Shown here one piece after another: positions 1 through 7,392 of a stretch of 64,000 nt of DNA (within the stretch, counting starts at the first letter, position 1; every line of letters begins with the position of its first letter). A program made the position numbers and the translations under genes. Location of the stretch: NCBI RefSeq assembly GCF_000716715.1, contig NZ_JNYJ01000046.1:5207-69206 (forward strand), in the 5' to 3' direction. The DNA is from Dactylosporangium aurantiacum. GTDB taxonomy: Bacteria > Actinomycetota > Actinomycetes > Mycobacteriales > Micromonosporaceae. A model generated the notes under the pieces. The model worked only from the letters and a program-made list of their open reading frames with translations, did not search any database and had not been told where the DNA came from.

Positions 1-204
1 GTACCAGTACGCCAGCCGGTCGATCACGAGGTCGTGCCGCGGCTTGTCGCGCAGGTTGAACGGCTCGATGCTCACCCGCGTGGTGTCGAGGCGGTGGGTG
101 ACGCCGTCACGCCCCCGGATCGGGCCGATCCGGCCGATCAGGGTCTCGAACGCCCGAGGCCAGTCCTGCTCCGTGCCGAGCAGCAGGCCGATGAGATGGT
201 CCAT
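1..204 (-). CDS. ATP-grasp-type protein, N-terminal part (cut by window edge)
   Basis: The first 68 codons of a gene that continues beyond base 1. The ATG at 204 follows a GGGAG ribosome binding site by about 8 nt. The visible protein starts with a hydrophobic strand (residues 1-10) and ends in the segment DRLAYWY. I recognise this combination from the pre-ATP-grasp region of actinobacterial ATP-grasp ligases, but the catalytic domain lies outside the window, so the function is inferred from the N-terminus only. The start lies 98 nt inside the upstream esterase gene on the same strand. Confidence 0.6.
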   Translation of the reverse strand, partial: MDHLIGLLLGTEQDWPRAFETLIGRIGPIRGRDGVTHRLDTTRVSIEPFNLRDKPRHDLVIDRLAYWY

Positions 205-817
205 CCGTGAACTCCCGGAGCAGCGGTGGCAGGTGCGGGCGCAGTGCGTCACGCCAGGTCGACATCGTGTGACCGCCGGGCACCTCGATGAGCGGCGCCC
301 CGAGCCGCCGCGCCATCGCCCGGTTGTTGTGCAGGTTCTCCTCGTCCCGGCCGCACGTCAACACCGTGCGTGCGGCGGTCGGCGCGGCCTGCTCGACGAA
401 GTCGAGGATCCGCCGGTACCGGGGGAAACCCGACTCCTGCGGGTCCAGCTCGGCGGTGAAGAAGCTCCCCGACTGCAGGAACAGCCCGTCGAAGGTGCCC
501 GGCCGGCGGTGCTCGGCGTGCAGCATGGCCAGGGCGCCGAGGCTCGCGCCGAGCCCGACCCGCGGGCCGGCGGGCAGCCGCGGCAGGACCCGGTCGACGA
601 GGGCGTCGGCGTAGGCGGGGTTCGCCGAGTACCACTCGTTGCGGTCGCCGGGGGACAGCAGCGCCACGTGCACGGCGCCGGCGACGCGGCTCAGCGCGGC
701 GCCGTCCTCGTAGGCGGGGCCGTCGTGCGCGACGAGGACCACGTGGGCGCCGCCGGCGGGCGACACCACCCGGACCTCCAGGGTGCCGTCCAGCACCGGC
801 ACGCACAACGCGGTCAC
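107..817 (-). CDS. Alpha/beta-hydrolase, enterochelin esterase (IroE)-like
   Basis: A 236-residue cytosolic alpha/beta-hydrolase without signal peptide. The nucleophile elbow GASLG puts Ser at residue 92, a D/E-rich segment near 158-160 can supply the acid, and His183 in GGHTMSTW is the likely base. The order and spacing resemble IroE/Fes-type esterases; the substrate cannot be read from sequence. The GTG start at 817 directly follows the TGA of the PspC gene, so the two are probably translationally coupled. The last 30-odd residues are Arg/Pro/Asp-rich, lie inside the next gene and are probably read-through of a lost stop codon rather than part of the fold. Confidence 0.75.
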   Translation of the reverse strand: MTALCVPVLDGTLEVRVVSPAGGAHVVLVAHDGPAYEDGAALSRVAGAVHVALLSPGDRNEWYSANPAYADALVDRVLPRLPAGPRVGLGASLGALAMLHAEHRRPGTFDGLFLQSGSFFTAELDPQESGFPRYRRILDFVEQAAPTAARTVLTCGRDEENLHNNRAMARRLGAPLIEVPGGHTMSTWRDALRPHLPPLLREFTDGPSHRPAARHGAGLASGVRDPDRPDRPDPGA

Positions 818-1066
818 TCACGCACCATAGGGCAGGTGATCGCCGGACGCAGGGCTCACCGGCTGCACGTCCGGCGGGGTGTCCGGCATGACGACCCACA
901 GGATGGGGTACGCCAGGACGGCGGTCCCGCCGGTGAGCAGCACGGCGAGCAGGAAGGCGGCGCGGGCCATGGTCGGGTCGACGCCGAAGTACTCGGCGAG
1001 GCCGCCGATCACACCGGCGACGGTGCGGTCGGCGCGGGAGCGGCGCAGGCGCTTGATCTCGGTCAT
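818..1066 (-). CDS. PspC-domain membrane protein
   Basis: A small protein of 82 residues from the ATG at 1066 (89 from an upstream ATG at 1087). An Arg/Lys-rich N-terminus is followed by the PspC signature around AGVIGGLAEYFGVDP and one transmembrane segment with a WVVMP-like end. PspC domains occur in phage-shock and envelope-stress proteins and in NarL-type kinases of actinobacteria; here the domain stands alone. It is the first gene of a probable three-gene minus-strand unit with the esterase and the ATP-grasp gene. Confidence 0.8.
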   Translation of the reverse strand: MTEIKRLRRSRADRTVAGVIGGLAEYFGVDPTMARAAFLLAVLLTGGTAVLAYPILWVVMPDTPPDVQPVSPASGDHLPYGA

Positions 1067-1171
1067 GCCCCAAGGTTGCCTGCGCACGGCACCTGACGAC
1101 CTCGGGTGACGCCCTGAACGATCCCTGAGTCCTCACCCTTGCTCCGCCGGGCGGATCCGCGCCGGCGGACC

Positions 1172-1177
1172 TACGAT
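1172..1177 (+). promoter_or_regulatory. -10 element TACGAT of a leaderless gene
   Basis: TACGAT ends 6 nt before the ATG at 1184, so transcription should begin at or next to the start codon. No Shine-Dalgarno sequence is present in the gap. Confidence 0.55.
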
Positions 1178-1183
1178 TCGGCC

Positions 1184-1702
1184 ATGACGACCCCTCCGCA
1201 ACCCGATCCGAACGTCCCGCCGGTCTCCGACGACCTGGTCGCGCTCGATCGCAGCACGGTCACCGTCGCCCGGTACGCCGACTACGCCTCCGCGCAGCGG
1301 GCCGTGGACTATCTGTCGGACAACGGGTTCCCGGTCGAGCGGACCTCGATCATCGGCACCGACCTGCGCCTGGTGGAGAACGTGCTGGGCCGGCTCACCA
1401 TCGGCCGGGCGGCGATGGCCGGCGCGCTCAGCGGCGTCTGGTTCGGCCTGTTCCTGGGCATCCTGTTCACCCTGTTCAGCACCTCGTCGTGGATCGGCAT
1501 CATGCTCGTGGCGATCCTCGTCGGCGCGCTGTGGGGTGCGATCTTCGGCGCCCTCGCGCACGCCGCGACCGGCGGCCGGCGCGACTTCACGTCCCGCAGC
1601 TCGCTGCAGGCCGGCCAGTACGCGGTGACCGTCGAGGCGGAGGTCGCCGACGAGGCCCGCGTGCTGATCACCCGCGCCACCTGGCGGTCGGCCAACGACT
1701 GA
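1184..1702 (+). CDS. General stress protein 17M-like membrane protein
   Basis: A 172-residue protein. Residues 25-60 have the strand-helix pattern with VARYADYASAQRAVDYL that is typical of the small alpha/beta domain of general stress protein 17M (YflT-like). A Gly-rich hairpin of two membrane helices (about 70-125) interrupts the domain, and the closing beta-strand (TVEAEV) lies near the C-terminus. This architecture is common in actinobacteria and has no assigned reaction. The start is chosen at the ATG just after a -10 box; the gene is followed by a hairpin. Confidence 0.75.
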   Translation: MTTPPQPDPNVPPVSDDLVALDRSTVTVARYADYASAQRAVDYLSDNGFPVERTSIIGTDLRLVENVLGRLTIGRAAMAGALSGVWFGLFLGILFTLFSTSSWIGIMLVAILVGALWGAIFGALAHAATGGRRDFTSRSSLQAGQYAVTVEAEVADEARVLITRATWRSAND

Positions 1703-1710
1703 GCACCGCC

Positions 1711-1734
1711 GCGGGGGCAGGCCCCCGCTACGAT
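1711..1734 (+). promoter_or_regulatory. Hairpin followed by -10 element TACGAT
   Basis: A perfect 8-bp stem (GCGGGGGC and GCCCCCGC, 2-nt spacer, 1711-1728) lies just after the stress-protein gene. It abuts TACGAT (1729-1734), which ends 7 nt before the GTG at 1742. The hairpin may end the upstream transcript; the -10 box would start a leaderless mRNA for the next gene. Confidence 0.45.
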
Positions 1735-1741
1735 CACCGTC

Positions 1742-3220
1742 GTGGACGTCGATGAGCGGGTCAGGCGGGCGTTCGCGGCCGGCGAGCGGCTCAACCTCGG
1801 CGGCGCCGACGTGCCCGCGGCCCTGCTCGCCGAGCTGCTGACGGCGGAGCCGCCGACCCGCCGCGCGGCGCTGCGCCTGCACGAGGCCCGGGTCACCGGC
1901 CGGCTCGACGCGCCGCCGGAGTCGTTCCGCGACCTCGGCGACGGTGAGACCGCCACCCCCCGGCCCGGCGACGCCCAGGGCGTGGACCTGGACAGCGCCA
2001 CCGTGCACGGCGGCGTGTTCCTGCGCCGCAGCGACGTGCACGGCGAGATCAGCCTGCGGCACGCCACGATCGGCGGGGTCGCCACGTTCACCGGCGCGAC
2101 CCTGCGCAACCCCGGCGCCGTCGCGCTGCGGCTGGACCGCGCCGACGTCGGCGGCGGCGTCCACCTGCTCGGCGGCTGCCGGGTGGAGGGCGAGCTGCGG
2201 CTCGTCGGCACCCGCGTCGGGCGGATCCTGCGGCTGGCCGGCGCGACCCTGACCAACCCCGGCGGCCACGCCCTGCTCGCGGACAACTGCACCGTCGACG
2301 GGCCGCTCGACTGCCGCGACGGTTTCGCCGCCACCGGTGAGGTGTCGCTGCTGGAGGCCCGGGTCACCGGCCCGGTCTTCCTCGAGGGCGCCCGCCTGGA
2401 CAACCCCGACGGCACCTCGCTGCGCGCCACGGGGATCGTCACCGGCTCGCTCATGCACTGCTGCGACGGGTTCACCGCGACCGGCCGGGTCACGATGCGG
2501 TCCGCCCGCATCGGCGGCCGGCTGTGCTTCCACGACGCGCGGCTGCAGGGCGTGTGGTGCACCGGTGCCGAGGCCGTCGAGCTGGACCTGCGCTTCGCCG
2601 CCCCGCCGGCCGGGCGGCTCGACCTGCGCTACGTGCGGGTGGCGCTGCTGCGCGACGACCCCGCGACCTGGCCCGCCGACCTGCGGCTGGACGGCCTCAC
2701 GTACCAGACGCTGAATCCGCTGCTCGGTCCCGCGCAGCGGCTGCGGTGGCTGGCCAGCACCTCCGACGGCCTGCCGCCGCAACCCTACGAGCAGCTCGCC
2801 GGCGTCTACCGGGCGCTGGGCCACGACGAGGACGCCCGGACCGTCCTGCTCGCCAAGCAGCGCCGCCGCCGGGCGACCCGCCCGTGGTGGACGTGGCCGT
2901 GGAGCTGGCTGCAGGACGTGACCGTCGGCTACGGGTACCGTCCGCAACGCGCCGCCCTGTGGCTGGCCGCGCTGCTCGTCGCCGGCACCGCCGTGTTCAC
3001 CGTGTGGCGCCCCGCGCCGGTCAATCCCGGTCAGCCGCCCGCGCTCTACCCGGTGGTCTACACCTTGGACCTGCTCCTGCCGATCATCGATTTCGGGCAG
3101 GAGCCCGCGTACCGCCCGACCGGGCCCGGCCAGTGGCTGGCGTTCCTGTTCATCGCCGCCAGCTGGACCCTCGCCACGACCGTCGCGGCCGGTTTCACGA
3201 GGGTCCTCACCCGCAACTGA
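1742..3220 (+). CDS. Repeat-containing membrane protein of unknown function
   Basis: A 492-residue protein. Residues about 60-300 consist of repeated strand-turn units with patterns such as GATLRNPGA, GGCRVEGELRL and GEVSLLEARVTG, suggesting a right-handed beta-helix of the bactofilin/pentapeptide type. This is followed by a short helical region and two or three hydrophobic helices at about 395-490. Similar proteins are often annotated in Streptomyces as membrane-associated oxidoreductases, but no cofactor-binding motif is visible. The topology suggests a cytosolic beta-helix tethered by C-terminal helices. Confidence 0.7.
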   Translation: MDVDERVRRAFAAGERLNLGGADVPAALLAELLTAEPPTRRAALRLHEARVTGRLDAPPESFRDLGDGETATPRPGDAQGVDLDSATVHGGVFLRRSDVHGEISLRHATIGGVATFTGATLRNPGAVALRLDRADVGGGVHLLGGCRVEGELRLVGTRVGRILRLAGATLTNPGGHALLADNCTVDGPLDCRDGFAATGEVSLLEARVTGPVFLEGARLDNPDGTSLRATGIVTGSLMHCCDGFTATGRVTMRSARIGGRLCFHDARLQGVWCTGAEAVELDLRFAAPPAGRLDLRYVRVALLRDDPATWPADLRLDGLTYQTLNPLLGPAQRLRWLASTSDGLPPQPYEQLAGVYRALGHDEDARTVLLAKQRRRRATRPWWTWPWSWLQDVTVGYGYRPQRAALWLAALLVAGTAVFTVWRPAPVNPGQPPALYPVVYTLDLLLPIIDFGQEPAYRPTGPGQWLAFLFIAASWTLATTVAAGFTRVLTRN

Positions 3221-3279
3221 ACCGACCCGGCCGCCGACCCGGCCGCCGCCTCCGGCGGGCGTGGCCGGGTCTGGCGGGA

Positions 3280-4401
3280 TCAGCGGGCGTTCTGCCGGGG
3301 GATGAACACCTCGCGGACGATGAGCTGGATCGCGGCGACCACCGGGATCGCGATCAACGCGCCGACCACGCCGAGCAGCGCCACGCCCAGCAGCACCGAC
3401 AGGATCGCGGCGAGGTCGCTGACCTTGACCGCGCGGCGCATCACCGTCGGGTAGATGAGGTAGTTCTCGACCTGCTGGTAGATGACGAAGAAGATGACGC
3501 AGGCGATGCCCGCCGGGATGCTGGTGGCGAAGCCGACGATGCTCACCACGATCGCGCCGAGGGTGGCGCCGATCTGCGGGATGAGGTCGGTGATCGCGAT
3601 CAGCACGGCCAGGGCGTAGGAGTACTTGATGTCCAGGACGAACAGGAAGACGAACGACGACAGCCCGGCGATGACCGCGATGGCGAGCGCGCCGCCGAGG
3701 TAGGCGCCGACCTTGGTGAGGATCTCGTCGACGAGCAGGGTGACCCGCTCGCGGCGGGAGGCGGGGACGAGCTTGTAGCCGCCCTCCTTCAGCCGGTCGA
3801 AGGCGGCCATGAAGTACAGGGTGAGCACGACCACGGTCACGATGTTGAACAGCGCGCTGAACACGACCTGCGCGCCGCCCCAGACACCGCCGAGGGCCTT
3901 GGTGACGTTGCCGGCGGTGGCCACGGACTTGAGCTGGTCGAGCAGCTTGTAGTCCTCGTTGAGCTTGTTGAGCTGGTCCTGGTGGCGCAGGTTGTCGATG
4001 TACCCGGGCAGGTTCTCGACCAGTGCGCCGGTCTGGGTCACCAGCGGCGGGATCAGCGCGAGCAGGCCGCCGCACAGCAGCAGCATCGCGCCGATGCCGA
4101 CGGTTGCCACGGCGAGGGCGCGGGGCAGGCCCCAGCGGGTCAGCCGGACCACCGCCGGGTTGAGGCCGATCGCCAGGAACATCGCGATGAAGATCAGCAC
4201 CAGGATCGAGCGGACCTGGTCGACCGCGAGGTACAGGCTGTACGCCAGCAGCAGCCCGATCCCGCCCAGCAGCCCGATGATCAGCGGCGAGCGCCGCATC
4301 GGCGGGCCCGGCGTGCCGAAGCGCGGCGGTGGCACCACGATGATGTCGACGTCATCGTCGTCCTCGTGCTCGTCGTTCTCGACGTCCTGGTCGACCGACA
4401 C
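3280..4401 (-). CDS. AI-2E family transporter-like permease
   Basis: A 373-residue polytopic protein. After an acidic N-terminal tail (Asp/Glu-rich, residues 1-22) come hydrophobic segments starting at SPLIIGLLGG, the NPAV segment typical of AI-2E/PerM permeases, a central soluble region and a C-terminal block of helices with DLIPQIGATLGAI and GALIAIPVVAAI. Family members export small solutes or Na+; the substrate is unknown here. The GTG at 4401 was chosen because GGGAG precedes it by about 8 nt and the acidic tail begins there. It is divergent from the acyltransferase gene. Confidence 0.8.
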   Translation of the reverse strand: MSVDQDVENDEHEDDDDVDIIVVPPPRFGTPGPPMRRSPLIIGLLGGIGLLLAYSLYLAVDQVRSILVLIFIAMFLAIGLNPAVVRLTRWGLPRALAVATVGIGAMLLLCGGLLALIPPLVTQTGALVENLPGYIDNLRHQDQLNKLNEDYKLLDQLKSVATAGNVTKALGGVWGGAQVVFSALFNIVTVVVLTLYFMAAFDRLKEGGYKLVPASRRERVTLLVDEILTKVGAYLGGALAIAVIAGLSSFVFLFVLDIKYSYALAVLIAITDLIPQIGATLGAIVVSIVGFATSIPAGIACVIFFVIYQQVENYLIYPTVMRRAVKVSDLAAILSVLLGVALLGVVGALIAIPVVAAIQLIVREVFIPRQNAR

Positions 4402-4454
4402 CCGGAGCTCCCACCCGCGAAGAAGAATAATGACCTTGAGGCAGGGTACCGGGC

Positions 4455-4479
4455 GACCTCCAGCGGAGGTCGGTAGCGT
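4455..4479 (+). promoter_or_regulatory. Operator-like dyad and -10 box of the acyltransferase gene
   Basis: A perfect 7-bp inverted repeat, GACCTCC-AGC-GGAGGTC (4455-4471), lies immediately upstream of TAGCGT (4474-4479), which ends 6 nt before the ATG at 4486. The dyad fills the space between the expected -35 and -10 positions, so a protein bound there would repress or activate this leaderless promoter. The binding factor is unknown. Confidence 0.45.
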
Positions 4480-4485
4480 TATGCC

Positions 4486-5199
4486 ATGGCTGATCTCGTG
4501 TACCCACCGGTCATCGCGCTCGCGAAGACGATGTTCCGGCTGCTCAACATGCGCATCACTGTCGAGGGTGCCGAGCACGTGCCCACCACGGGTGGGGCGG
4601 TCATCGCCTGCAACCACGTGTCGTATCTCGACTTCATCTTCTGCGGCCTCGGCGCCAACCCCTCCAAGCGGCTGGTGCGCTTCATGGCCAAGGAGTCGAT
4701 CTTCCGGCACCGCGTCGGCGGACCGCTGATGCGCGGCATGCGGCACATCCCCGTCGACCGGGAGGCCGGCATGGCCTCCTACAAGGCGGCGCTGAACAAC
4801 CTCAAGGACGGTGAGGTCGTCGGGGTGTTCCCCGAGGCGACGATCAGCCAGTCGTTCACCGTCAAGGAGCTCAAGTCCGGCGCGGCCCGGCTCGCCGCGG
4901 CCACCGGCACGCCGCTGGTGCCCATGGTGCTGTGGGGCACCCAGCGGTTCTGGACGAAGGGCCACCCGAAGGACCTCACCCAGCGCGGGATCCCGATCAC
5001 GATCATCGCCGGGGAGCCGCTGCACCCGACCCGCCGGGACAACGCCGACGCCGTCACCGCCGAGCTGCGCACCCGGATGACGGCGATGCTGGACCGCGCC
5101 CAGCGCGAGTACCCGGACCGTCCCGAGGGCGTGTTCTGGCAGCCAGCGCACCTCGGCGGCACCGCGCCGACGCCCGAGTCGTTGCTGGCCGCCGACTAG
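4486..5199 (+). CDS. 1-acyl-sn-glycerol-3-phosphate acyltransferase (PlsC family)
   Basis: A 237-residue acyltransferase. Motif I is NHVSYLD (His44, Asp49), the catalytic HX4D pair, and the phosphate-binding motif is FPEATIS at 115-121. It transfers an acyl chain to lysophosphatidate or a related acceptor at the membrane surface; acceptor specificity is not visible. The acyl-ACP desaturase 56 nt downstream on the same strand suggests a lipid-remodelling pair that supplies and uses unsaturated acyl chains. Confidence 0.88.
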   Translation: MADLVYPPVIALAKTMFRLLNMRITVEGAEHVPTTGGAVIACNHVSYLDFIFCGLGANPSKRLVRFMAKESIFRHRVGGPLMRGMRHIPVDREAGMASYKAALNNLKDGEVVGVFPEATISQSFTVKELKSGAARLAAATGTPLVPMVLWGTQRFWTKGHPKDLTQRGIPITIIAGEPLHPTRRDNADAVTAELRTRMTAMLDRAQREYPDRPEGVFWQPAHLGGTAPTPESLLAAD

Positions 5200-5255
5200 T
5201 TGAGCATGTTTCACTCAGTACCGACCGAGCTGCCCCTGCGTTCCCCGGAGGTTCC

Positions 5256-6197
5256 GTGACGACCGAGCCCACCACCACCCTGGCCCTGCTCAACGAGCTG
5301 GAGCCGGTGGTCGAGGCCAACCTGAACCGTCACCTGGCGACGGCCAAGGAATGGTTCCCGCACGAGTACGTGCCGTGGAGCCAGGGCCGCGACTTCGACG
5401 GCGTGCTCGGTGGTGAGGCGTGGGAGCCCGGCCAGTCGAAGCTGTCCGAGGTGGCGCGCACCTCGCTCATCGTGAACCTGCTGACCGAGGACAACCTGCC
5501 CAGCTACCACCACGAGATCGCCACGATCTTCGGCCGGGACGGTGCCTGGGGCACCTGGGTGCACCGATGGACCGCGGAGGAGGGCCGGCACGGCATCGCC
5601 ATCCGCGACTACCTGCTCGCCACCCGCGCCGTCGACCCGGTCGCCCTCGAGCGGGCCCGCATGACGCACATGGAGGGCGGCTTCGCCAACGCCTACGAGG
5701 GTCTCGTCGAGTCGGTGGCCTACGTGTCGTTCCAGGAGCTCGCGACCCGCGTGTCGCACCGCAACACGGGCGCGGCCAGTGGCGACCCGATCTGCGAGCA
5801 GCTGCTGGCCAAGGTCGCCAACGACGAGAACCTGCACATGATCTTCTACCGCAACCTGCTCAACGCCGCCTTCGACGCCGCCCCCAACACCACGATGCGC
5901 GCGGTGACGAAGGTGGCGAAGTCGTTCCAGATGCCGGGGCACACCATCGAGAACTTCGGCCGCAAGTCGGTCCAGATCGCCATGGCCGGCATCTACGACC
6001 TGCGCCTGCACCACGACGACGTGCTCGCCCCGGTGCTGCGCCAGGTGAAGGCGTTCGACCGGCCGCTGTCCGGCGACGGGGAGGCCGCCCGCGAGGAACT
6101 GTCGGCGTTCCTGGCCGACCTGGACACGCAGGCGAATCGGTTCGTCGAGCGGCGGGAGGCCACCAGGGCCCGGCAGAGCGCCCGGGCCGCCGTCTGA
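5256..6197 (+). CDS. Acyl-ACP desaturase, di-iron (DesA type)
   Basis: A 313-residue soluble desaturase. The two iron-binding motifs are EEGRH (Glu108/109-His112) and DENLH (Glu191-His194), with further ligands expected at Glu78 (TEDN) and Glu161 (FQEL). It introduces a cis double bond into acyl chains on acyl carrier protein, using O2 and an electron donor. The GTG at 5256 has CGGAGG 5 nt upstream. Length and motifs fit the actinobacterial DesA1/DesA2 family. Confidence 0.9.
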   Translation: MTTEPTTTLALLNELEPVVEANLNRHLATAKEWFPHEYVPWSQGRDFDGVLGGEAWEPGQSKLSEVARTSLIVNLLTEDNLPSYHHEIATIFGRDGAWGTWVHRWTAEEGRHGIAIRDYLLATRAVDPVALERARMTHMEGGFANAYEGLVESVAYVSFQELATRVSHRNTGAASGDPICEQLLAKVANDENLHMIFYRNLLNAAFDAAPNTTMRAVTKVAKSFQMPGHTIENFGRKSVQIAMAGIYDLRLHHDDVLAPVLRQVKAFDRPLSGDGEAAREELSAFLADLDTQANRFVERREATRARQSARAAV

Positions 6198-6329
6198 TCG
6201 CGGTTACTCTTCGGGTACGCTCCAACGACCGTTCCGTGCCCGTCACTGCCCGTCTGACCGTTTTTCACGTGGAATTCAGGCTACTGGCGGGTTCGGAAGT
6301 AACTCCCCGTATCGGAAGGCAGCATCGCC

Positions 6330-6695
6330 ATGGCCAGACGCGTGATCCATGAGCTGATCGACGACCTCGACGGCGAACTCGCCGACGAGAGTGTCAGCTT
6401 CGGCCTTGACGGCGTGCAGTACACGATCGACCTGTCCGCCAAGCACGCCGCTGAGCTGCGCGACGCCCTCGCGCCGTTCGTCGGTGCGGCGACGAAGGTC
6501 GGCCGTCTCACCCCGGCACCCACCGCACCGGCTCGTCCGGGTGGTCGGGTCCGGCCGGTCCTGTCCGCCCGCGCGGAGCGGGAGCAGAACCGGGCCATCC
6601 GTGAATGGGCCCTGTCGAAGGGCATCGAGGTGTCCGACCGCGGCCGGATCCGCTCGGATCTCGTCGAGCGGTATCACGCCGAGGCAGGACATTGA
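6330..6695 (+). CDS. lsr2: Lsr2 nucleoid-associated protein
   Basis: A 121-residue protein. The N-terminal oligomerisation domain (about 1-55) begins MARRVIHELIDDLDG, a Pro/Ala linker follows (60-75), and the C-terminal domain holds the AT-hook-like RGR at 104-106 used to bind the minor groove. Lsr2 bridges DNA and silences AT-rich, often horizontally acquired genes in actinobacteria. It has its own promoter region (6198-6329), GGAAGG ahead of the ATG, and a strong terminator after it. Confidence 0.93.
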   Translation: MARRVIHELIDDLDGELADESVSFGLDGVQYTIDLSAKHAAELRDALAPFVGAATKVGRLTPAPTAPARPGGRVRPVLSARAEREQNRAIREWALSKGIEVSDRGRIRSDLVERYHAEAGH

Positions 6696-6712
6696 AGGTT
6701 CCGCACCACACT

Positions 6713-6752
6713 CACTGAGGGCGCCCCGTTACGGGGTGCCCTCAGTGCTTTC
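6713..6752 (+). terminator. Intrinsic terminator after lsr2
   Basis: A long hairpin (CACTGAGGGCGCCCC paired with GGGGTGCCCTCAGTG, loop around GTTA, one G-U pair) spans 6713-6747, followed by CTTTCC. It lies 18 nt after the lsr2 stop. Confidence 0.85.
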
Positions 6753-7392
6753 CGGGCCCGCCACGGCCGCTGGTGCACCTGGCCCGGCAGCGGACCGGGG
6801 TGAGCAGGTCGCGCGGGTGGTGGGTCCGGCCGCGTTGCCAGCCGGCGCCGGGCAGGGCCGCGCCGATCGCTGAGACCGGGCCCGGCGGCGATGCTGCGGC
6901 AGCCAGTCGGGAAGGTACGAGCCGTGCCGCAGCTCCGGGATCGCCAGCGCCACGCTGCCGGCACGGGTGTCCCAGTCCCGTTGCCGGTCGCCGTTGCGCT
7001 GGTCGACCCGCTCGTCGCTGCGCTCGCCGTGCTCGGCGCCGCAGACAGCGTCGGCCTCGGTCGGGATGAGTGCTTCGGCGAACGTCTGCACCATCGAACG
7101 CCGCGCGGCCCTTCGGTGCTCCACGCCGGGTCGCGCCCGTGCCGGCCGAGTAGCCCGACCGTGTCCACCGGGCCGTGTTCACCGCGACCGTCGAGGGTCC
7201 TGCACGCGCCCTGACTCCGCCGGCCGCCGCGGTCGCCAAGCCTGGAATTGCGCCACCCCCGGTCCGCGGCGCGCCGGCGACGCGTTCAAGGGGCCGGCCG
7301 TCGTCGAAGCCGTAGGGGGACGCGCCGCCGCCCCGTCAGGCCGGCGAGCACGGACCGCCGGTCCCCGCCGCGCTCGCGCGTCCCGGCCCCCG
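6748..7392. other. Region without intact gene; IS remnant
   Basis: No complete gene is supported here. The middle part holds a decayed IS256-type transposase fragment (6879-7124, minus strand). The rest (6753-6878 and 7125-7392) shows only broken frames and no terminal inverted repeats that I can pair by eye. Confidence 0.6.
6879..7124 (-). pseudogene. IS256-family (mutator) transposase N-terminal fragment
   Basis: About 80 codons match the conserved N-terminal region of IS256-type transposases: MVQTFAEAL, ADAVCGAEHGERSDERVDQRNG, RDWDTRAGSVALAIPELRHGSY and LPDWLPQHRRRA, in the right order. After this point the frame continues as unrelated Pro/Ala/Arg-rich sequence, and the DDE catalytic domain is missing, so the element cannot move by itself. 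It records a past insertion between lsr2 and the decarboxylase operon. Confidence 0.8.

Noticed and set aside
1133..4075. Very long minus-strand open frame (980 codons) across the repeat-protein gene and the permease
   Set aside because: It is Arg/Gly/Pro/Gln-rich, has no domain pattern, and lies opposite a gene with clear beta-helix repeats. Long antisense frames are expected at this GC content.
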